Position numbers and translations under genes: made by a program. A DNA stretch of 64,000 nucleotides. Origin: JAWKJY01 sp041393535. GTDB lineage: Bacteria; Actinomycetota; Thermoleophilia; Gaiellales; Gaiellaceae. The notes under the pieces are model-generated. The model was not told where the DNA came from and ran no database searches. It saw only the letters and a program-made list of their open reading frames with translations. Positions 58,496 through 64,000 of this stretch are shown here, in pieces (position 1 is the stretch's first letter; each line of letters starts with the position of its first letter). Location of the stretch: NCBI GenBank assembly GCA_041393535.1, contig JAWKJY010000008.1:62001-126000 (forward strand). Reading direction: 5' to 3'.

Positions 58496-59785
58496 ATGGC
58501 ACCCGAGTTCCCCCGACCCCTGGAGCCCTGGATGCCGACGATCCTCCACGAGCCGGCCGCCGCGCCGGCAGCGATCCACCGGCCCGAGCCGGCCGCCCCT
58601 GGGACGTGCGACGTCGAGATCGTCGTCCCCGTCCTCGACGAGGAGGCCGACCTCGTCGCGAGCGTCGAGCGACTCCACGCGTACCTGTGCGACCGCTTCC
58701 CGCTCTCGTTCCGGATCACGATCGCCGACAACGCGAGCACCGACGCGACCTGGCCGCTCGCGCAGGCGCTGGCCGACCGCCTCGACGGCGTGCGTGCCGT
58801 CCACCTCGACCGGAAGGGCCGCGGCCGCGCGCTGCGCGCGGTGTGGGAGGCGAGCGATGCGCGCGTCGTCGCCTACATGGACGTCGACCTCTCGACCGAC
58901 CTCGCGGCGCTGCTCCCGCTCGTCGCGCCCCTGCTCACCGGGCACTCGGACGTCGCGATCGGGACGCGCCTGACCCGCGCCTCGCGCGTCGTCCGCGGCG
59001 CGAGGCGCGAGGTGATCTCGCGCGCGTACAACCTGATCCTGCGCGCGACGCTGCGGGCGCGCTTCTCGGACGCCCAGTGCGGCTTCAAGGCGCTGCGCGC
59101 CGACGCCGCCCGCCGCCTGCTGCCGCTCGTCGAGGACACCGGCTGGTTCTTCGACACCGAGCTGCTGGTGCTCGCCGAGCGCGCGGGCCTGCGGATCCAC
59201 GAGGTCCCGGTCGACTGGGTCGACGACCCGGACAGCCGCGTCGACGTCGTCGCGACCGCGATCGCCGACCTGCGCGGGATCGCGCGCGTCGGTCGGGCGC
59301 TCGCGACGGGCGCGCTCCCGCTCGCCGACCTTCGGCGCAGCCTCGGCCGCGAGCCGCTCGCGGCCCGCGTCGAGGGCGTGCCGCCGAGCCTGCCGCGCCA
59401 GCTCGTCCGCTTCGCCGCGATCGGCGTCGCCTCGACGCTCGCGTACGGCGCGCTCTACTGGCTCACGCGCGGGCCGCTCGGCGCCCAGGGCGCGAACCTC
59501 CTCGCGCTCTCGACGACCGCGGTCGCGAACACCGCCGCGAACCGGCGCCTCACCTTCGGCCTGCGCGGCCGGCGGCACGTGGCGCGCAGCCAGGTGGAGG
59601 GTCTGATCGTCTTCGGCGTCGGCCTCGCGCTGACCTCGGGCTCGCTCGGCCTGCTCGGCTGGGTCGCCCCGCACGCGGCTCACGCGGTCGAGCTGACCGT
59701 GCTCGTGCTCGCGAACGCGGCCGCAACGCTCGTCCGCTTCGTCCTCCTCCGGGCGTGGGTCTTCCACCCGCGCCGCCACCCCTGA
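58496..59785 (+). CDS. Bifunctional GT2 glycosyltransferase / GtrA-like flippase
   Basis: 429 residues; a start at ATG 58532 is also possible. The N-terminal half is a dolichyl/polyprenyl-phosphate glycosyltransferase (DVEIVVPVLDEEADLVASVE, YMDVDLSTDLAALLPLVAPL). The C-terminal half is a four-helix GtrA domain (RQLVRFAAIGVASTLAYGAL, ANTAANRRLTFGLRGR). Such fusions make a lipid-linked sugar and move it outward for the next gene's transferase. It is 16 bases from that gene. Confidence 0.93.
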   Translation: MAPEFPRPLEPWMPTILHEPAAAPAAIHRPEPAAPGTCDVEIVVPVLDEEADLVASVERLHAYLCDRFPLSFRITIADNASTDATWPLAQALADRLDGVRAVHLDRKGRGRALRAVWEASDARVVAYMDVDLSTDLAALLPLVAPLLTGHSDVAIGTRLTRASRVVRGARREVISRAYNLILRATLRARFSDAQCGFKALRADAARRLLPLVEDTGWFFDTELLVLAERAGLRIHEVPVDWVDDPDSRVDVVATAIADLRGIARVGRALATGALPLADLRRSLGREPLAARVEGVPPSLPRQLVRFAAIGVASTLAYGALYWLTRGPLGAQGANLLALSTTAVANTAANRRLTFGLRGRRHVARSQVEGLIVFGVGLALTSGSLGLLGWVAPHAAHAVELTVLVLANAAATLVRFVLLRAWVFHPRRHP

Positions 59786-59801
59786 GCCCCGGGAGCCACC
59801 C

Positions 59802-61846
59802 ATGCCGACGACCCTCGTCCCAGCCCGCGAGCGCGAGCTGCCGGCGCTGCCCGGGGCGCCCGCGCCGCCGGCACGCCGCCCGCGGCGCCTCCCGGGCCTC
59901 CTGCGCGGGCCCGCGTCCCGCCCCGCCTGGTCGCGGCCGGCGCTGCTCGCCCTGCTCGCCGCGACCGCCGTCCTCTACCTCTGGGACCTCGGCGCCTCCG
60001 GCTGGGGGAACCAGTACTACGCCGCGGCGGCGCAGGCCGGCTCGTCGAGCTGGAAGGCGCTCCTCTTCGGCGCGCTCGACCCCGGCAACGCGATCACCGT
60101 CGACAAGCCGCCCGCGTCGATCTGGGTGATGGGTCTCTCGGTCAGGGCCTTCGGGCTGTCGAGCTGGAGCCTGCTCGTGCCGCAGGCGCTGATGGGCGTC
60201 GCGTCGGTCGGGCTCCTCCACGCGACGGTGCGCCGGGTCGCCGGGCCTGCGGCCGGGCTCGCCGCCGGCGCCGCGCTCGCGCTGACCCCGGTCGCGACGC
60301 TGATGTTCCGCTTCGACAACCCGGACGCGCTGCTCGTCCTCCTGCTCGTCGCCGCCGCCTACGCGCTGACGCGGGCGCTCGAGCGGGCGAGCACCGGCTG
60401 GCTGCTCGCTGCCGGCTCGCTCGTCGGCTGGGCGTTCCTCGCGAAGATGCTCCAGGCGTTCCTCGTCGTGCCCGCCTTCGCGCTCGTCTACCTGGTCGCG
60501 GCTCCGACGCCGCTCCAGCGCCGCCTCTGGCAGCTCGTTGCGGGCGGCGTCGCGCTCGTCGCCTCCGCCGGCTGGTGGGTCGTCCTGGTCGAGCTGTGGC
60601 CGGCCGCGTCCCGCCCCTACGTCGGCGGCTCCACGAACGACAGCGTCGTCGACCTCGTGCTCGGCTACAACGGCCTCAGCCGGCTCACCGGCGAGGGCGA
60701 CGGCCCGGGCGGCGGCGGCTTCAGCGGCACGCCGGGCGCCGGCCGGCTGTTCAACGCCCTGCTCGGCGGCGAGGTCTCCTGGCTGCTGCCCGCGGCCGGC
60801 CTCGCGCTCGTCGCGGGCCTCGTGCTGACGCGGCGGCGGCCGCGCACGGACCGGACGCGGGCGGCGCTCCTGCTCTGGGGCGGCTGGCTCGTCGTCACGG
60901 GCGCCGTCCTCAGCCTGATGGACGGCATCGTCCACCCGTACTACGCCGTCGCGCTCGCGCCCGCGGTCGGCGCGCTCGTCGGGATCGGCGGCCGCGAGCT
61001 CTGGCGTGCGCGCCGCTGGCTCGCGGCCCGCGCCGTCCTCGCTCTCGGGATCGCCGGGACGACCGGCTGGTCGTGGGCGCTGCTCGACCGGACGCCCGAC
61101 TGGCAGCCCTGGCTCCGCTACGCCAGCGCGGCCGCGGCGGCGGTCGCGATCGGGCTCGTCCTCGACCCGCGGGCGGGCCGGCGTGGCCGGGCGCTCCTGG
61201 CGGTCGCGTGGCGGCCGGGGCGATCGCCCTCCTGGGCGGGACGGCCGCCTACAGCGTGGCGACGGCGGCGCAGCCGCACAGCGGCTCGACGCCGGCGTCG
61301 GGCCCGCCGGCGCCGTCCCGGCCAGGGCCGACGCCTGCGCCCGGCGCGGACGGCGGCCAGGCGCCGGGCGCGCCTCCGGCCAGCCAGGCCGGCCCCGAGG
61401 GCGGCGGCCGCCCGGGCGGCGCGGCGGCGAGCGCGGAGCTCGTCGAGCTGATCGCGAGCGACGCGGGCGCCCACCGCTGGGCCGCTGCGACCCAGGGCTC
61501 GATGGGTCAGGCGTCGCTCCAGCTCGAGAGCGGCGAGTCGGTGATGGCGATCGGCGGCTTCTCGGGGAGCGACCCGTCGCCCACGCTCGCGGAGTTCAGG
61601 CGCTCGTCGAGGCCGGCGAGATCCACTGGTACGTCGCGGGCGACGGCGCGCCAGGCGGTCGCGGCGGCTCGGGCGAGATCGCCGCCTGGGTCGCGCAGCA
61701 CTACGAGAGCGCAGGCCGTCGGCGGCTCGACCGTGTACGACCTGACGGCGCCGCTCGCCGACGCGACGGCGGCGCGGGACGACGGGGCGGGCGCCGGTGC
61801 CCGCCCGTCCGGTCAAATCCGGCGCGCCGCCCGCGCTCCCCGATAA
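59802..61846 (+). CDS. ArnT/GT39-like membrane glycosyltransferase, frameshifted
   Basis: About 680 residues. It has a Pro/Arg-rich cytosolic start, then around a dozen membrane helices with WDLGASGWGNQYYAAAAQAG and the acidic loop ALDPGNAITVDKPPASIWVM, typical of polyprenyl-phosphate-sugar transferases of the PMT/ArnT superfamily. A Gly/Pro/Ala linker follows, and a C-terminal extracytoplasmic domain (ELVELIASDAGAHRWAAATQ, GEIHWYVAGDGAPGG). The frame shifts near 61205, 61600 and 61715; joined pieces give TLAEFQALVEAGEIHWY and GSTVYDLTAPLAD. It probably glycosylates envelope polymers outside the membrane. Confidence 0.88.
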
Positions 61847-61902
61847 TCCCGCTTCCGCCCGGGCGCGTGCCGGGCGGGAGGATGCCGGACCGGAGGAGTC
61901 GT

Positions 61903-63954
61903 ATGGGGTGGATCGTCGGCGTGGACACGGGCGGGACGTTCACGGACGTCTTCGGCCTGTCGTCCGACGGGGAGGCGCAGGTGGCGAAGGTGCCCCGACG
62001 CCGCCGCGGTTCGACATCGGGGTCGTGGAGGGCGTCGCGGCGCCAGGGCTCGACCCGGCGGACGTGGAGACGCTCTTCGGCACGACCGTGACGACGAACG
62101 CGGTGATCACGAAGCGCGGCGCGCCGACGGCGCTCGTCACGACGCGGGGCTTCCGCGACGTGCTCGAATCCGGCGCGCGAACCGCGAGGAGCTCTACGAC
62201 ATCCTCTGGGACCCGCCGGCGCCGCTCGTCCAGCGCCGCCACCGGCTCGGGTCGACGAGCGCGTCGACTACGCCGGCAACGTCGTGACGCCGCTCGACGA
62301 GCAGTCCGTGCGCGACGTCGCGCGGAAGATCAGGCCCGCAAGCTCGAGTCCGTCGCCGTCTGCCTGATCAACGCGCACATGAACCCGGCGCACGAGCGCC
62401 GCATCCGCGAGATCCTGCTCGAGGAGGTGCCCGGCCTCGACGTCTCGCTCTCGACCGACATCCTCCCCGAGCCGCCGGAGTTCGAGCGGACGGCGACCAC
62501 GGTCGCGAACGCGTACTGCTCGCCGATCCTCCGCCTCTACATGGACCGGCTCGAGGGCCGGCTGGCCGGAAAGGGCTACGGCGAGGACATCGTCCTCGTC
62601 ATGCACAACGGCAGCGGCACGATGACGACCGACTACGCGAAGAGCATCTCGGTCAAGACGCTGAACTCCGGCCCCGCCGCCGGCGTGATCGCGGGCGCCG
62701 CCGTCGCCGCCTCCGCCGGGCGCGAGGACGTCGTCTGCTTCGACATGGGCGGGACGAGCGCCGACATCGGCGTCGTGATCGACGGCCGGCCGCGGCTGAC
62801 CACCTCGTTCGACCTCGAGTGGGGCATGCCGATCCGCTTCCCCTCGATCGACGTGATCTCGATCGGCGCTGGCGGCGGCTCGATCGCCTGGCTCGACCCG
62901 GCCGGCTACCCGCGCTCGGGCCCGCACTCCGCAGGCGCCGATCCCAGGCCGCCTGCTACGGCAAGGGCGGCACGGAGCCGACGACACGGACGTCCAGCTG
63001 ATCCTGGGCCGCGTCTCGAACGACCTCTTCCTCGACGGGCGGATGGCGCTCGACGTCGAGCGCTCGCGCGCCGCGCTGAAGGAGCGGATCGCCGATCCGC
63101 TCGGGCTCTCGATCGAGGAGGCCGCCGAGGGCGTCCTGAAGATCGCGAACGCGAACATGGTCAAGGCGATCCGGCTGATGACGGTCGAGCGCGGCTTCGA
63201 CCCGCGCGAGTTCGGCCTCGTCGCCTTCGGCGGCGCCGGCCCGCTCCATGCGGTCGACCTGGCGCTCGAGCTGCAGATGCCCGAGGTGATCGTGCCGCCC
63301 TACCCGGGCGTGACGAGCGCGATGGGCCTGCTCTTCGTCGACCCGCTCGACGACTTCTCGCAGGCGTACGTCAGGCGCCAGCACGAGCTCGACCTCGACG
63401 ACATGCGCCCGCGCTACGCCGAGATGGAGGAGCGCGTGATCGGCAACCTGCTCCGGCAGGGCGTGCGCCGCGAGGACGTCACGGTCGAGCTGTCCGTCGA
63501 CCTGCGCTACATCGGCCAGCTCCACTCGGTCACCGTCGCGCTGACCGAGCTGACCGACGCCGGCATGGCGGACGCGATCGCCCGCTTCCACGACGAGCAC
63601 CTGCGGCAGTACCGCTACTCGCACCCGGACGCGCCCGTCGAGACCTCGACCCTGCGCGCCGCCGCGCGCGGCCTGCGCGGCAAGCCCGACCTGGCCGGCC
63701 TGAAGCACGCCGAGCAGGCGCGGCGCGAGGTCGTCGCGGAGCGCACGCGCGACGTCCACTTCGAGGGCCACGGCTGGGTGCCCACCCGCGTGCTCGACCG
63801 GCTCGGGCTGCGCCCGGGCGACGAGCTCGAGGGGCCGTGCGTGGTCGAGGAGCTCGACACCACGCTCGTGATGCCGCCGGGGACGTCGGGCCGCGTCGAC
63901 GACGTGGGGAACATCGTGATCGCGCTGAGCTACGACGGGAAGGAGTCGCGGTGA
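61903..63954 (+). CDS. hyuA: Hydantoinase/oxoprolinase subunit A, multiple frameshifts
   Basis: ATP-dependent hydantoinase or oxoprolinase A subunit, about 685 residues after repair. CGGAGGAG precedes ATG 61903. WIVGVDTGGTFTDVF is the phosphate-1 motif; VETLFGTTVTTNAVITKRGA, SGPAAGVIAGAAVAASAG with FDMGGTSADIGVV, and FGGAGPLHAVDLALEL follow. Frame breaks occur near 62000, 62170, 62250, 62335, 62945 and 62985, but every conserved block is present and well preserved, so sequence error is more likely than decay. The stop overlaps the hyuB GTG. Confidence 0.9.
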
Positions 63955-64000
63955 GCGGCGTCGCGCGCGAGAGCGCTCTCACGGGCCGGATCGACCCGAT
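63951..64000 (+). CDS. hyuB: Hydantoinase/oxoprolinase subunit B, 3' truncated by window
   Basis: GTG 63951 overlaps the hyuA TGA (GTGA) and opens SGVARESALTGRIDP to the window edge. HyuB proteins commonly start their domain with DPITLEVI-like sequence, so the RIDP here fits. Only 16 codons are visible; the identification rests mainly on the hyuA context. Confidence 0.7.
   Translation, partial: MSGVARESALTGRIDP

Noticed and set aside
1..64000. tRNA, rRNA, CRISPR arrays, transposases, attachment sites, known riboswitches
   Set aside because: No T-loop-like motifs in a cloverleaf context, repeat-spacer arrays, transposase motifs or recognised aptamer cores were found by reading; short or divergent RNA genes could be missed without a covariance search.

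Overview
The window is about 73% G+C with dense, short-spaced operons and Val/Leu codons ending almost always in C or G. Together with several F420-linked enzyme families, class II DAHP synthase, an Lgt/ScpAB block and DUF3352/DUF2207 proteins, this points to an actinobacterium, most likely the Thermoleophilia (Gaiellales/Solirubrobacterales). That placement is inference from gene content, not from a marker tree. No tRNA, rRNA, CRISPR array, insertion sequence or replication origin was seen. Many genes carry one or more frameshifts that leave the protein otherwise conserved. This looks like residual indel error in the assembly rather than gene decay, and affected genes are annotated over their full span.

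Layout. 1-3.3 kb: pheS (5' truncated) and pheT. 3.3-4.0 kb: a convergent two-repeat protein of unknown function. 4.0-9.2 kb: a 2-oxoacid dehydrogenase operon (E1 alpha, E1 beta, E2, a PPOX-fold gene, E3). 9.2-14.5 kb: a small membrane protein, an FAD amine oxidase, LemA plus DUF2207, and two poorly known genes. 14.7-18.1 kb: dnaE. 19.1-22.3 kb: lgt, scpA, scpB, rluB. 22.3-24.9 kb: a B12-photoreceptor (CarH-type) regulator and an apparent light-controlled target gene. 25.0-33.6 kb: divergent trpS and aroF, then the overlapping operon tyrA-aroA-cmk-plsC-der-gpsA. 33.6-39.3 kb: a DUF3352 lipoprotein, metK, a PfkB kinase and a homocysteine methyltransferase/SAM-methyltransferase fusion. 39.3-47.0 kb: oxidoreductases, an aldolase, a deacetylase and small membrane proteins. 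47.0-50.9 kb: an orphan ABC solute-binding lipoprotein, ChaB-like, zinc-ribbon and DUF421 genes. 50.9-56.1 kb: a six-gene minus-strand operon (PqqD, GT2, GT4, nucleotidyltransferase, HprK-like kinase, GT4). 56.4-61.8 kb: a two-component system followed by GT2-GtrA and GT39-type membrane glycosyltransferases. 61.9 kb to the end: hyuA and the start of hyuB.

Regulatory style. At about twenty loci a -10 element (TANNNT or close) lies only 6-10 bases before the start codon, with no ribosome binding site and usually no clear -35, which predicts leaderless mRNA. In three places (scpB, tyrA, a luciferase-like oxidoreductase) the codon in the leaderless position opens a 10-30 codon upstream ORF whose stop overlaps or abuts the main start. 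Three coupled gene pairs appear to use CTG starts overlapping the preceding TGA (CTGA).

The most interesting unit is the CarH locus. The regulator has the Wx9EH photochemical motif and a B12-ligand histidine at the spacing I recall for Thermus CarH. The neighbouring TIGR01777-family gene has a promoter built from three 11-bp direct repeats (TTGACA, TGTACA, TGTATA) that include the -35 and -10, and the regulator's own upstream region has two repeats of the same form. The second system worth attention is the PqqD/HprK-like/nucleotidyltransferase/glycosyltransferase operon, which resembles uncharacterised HprK-related systems but shows no precursor peptide.
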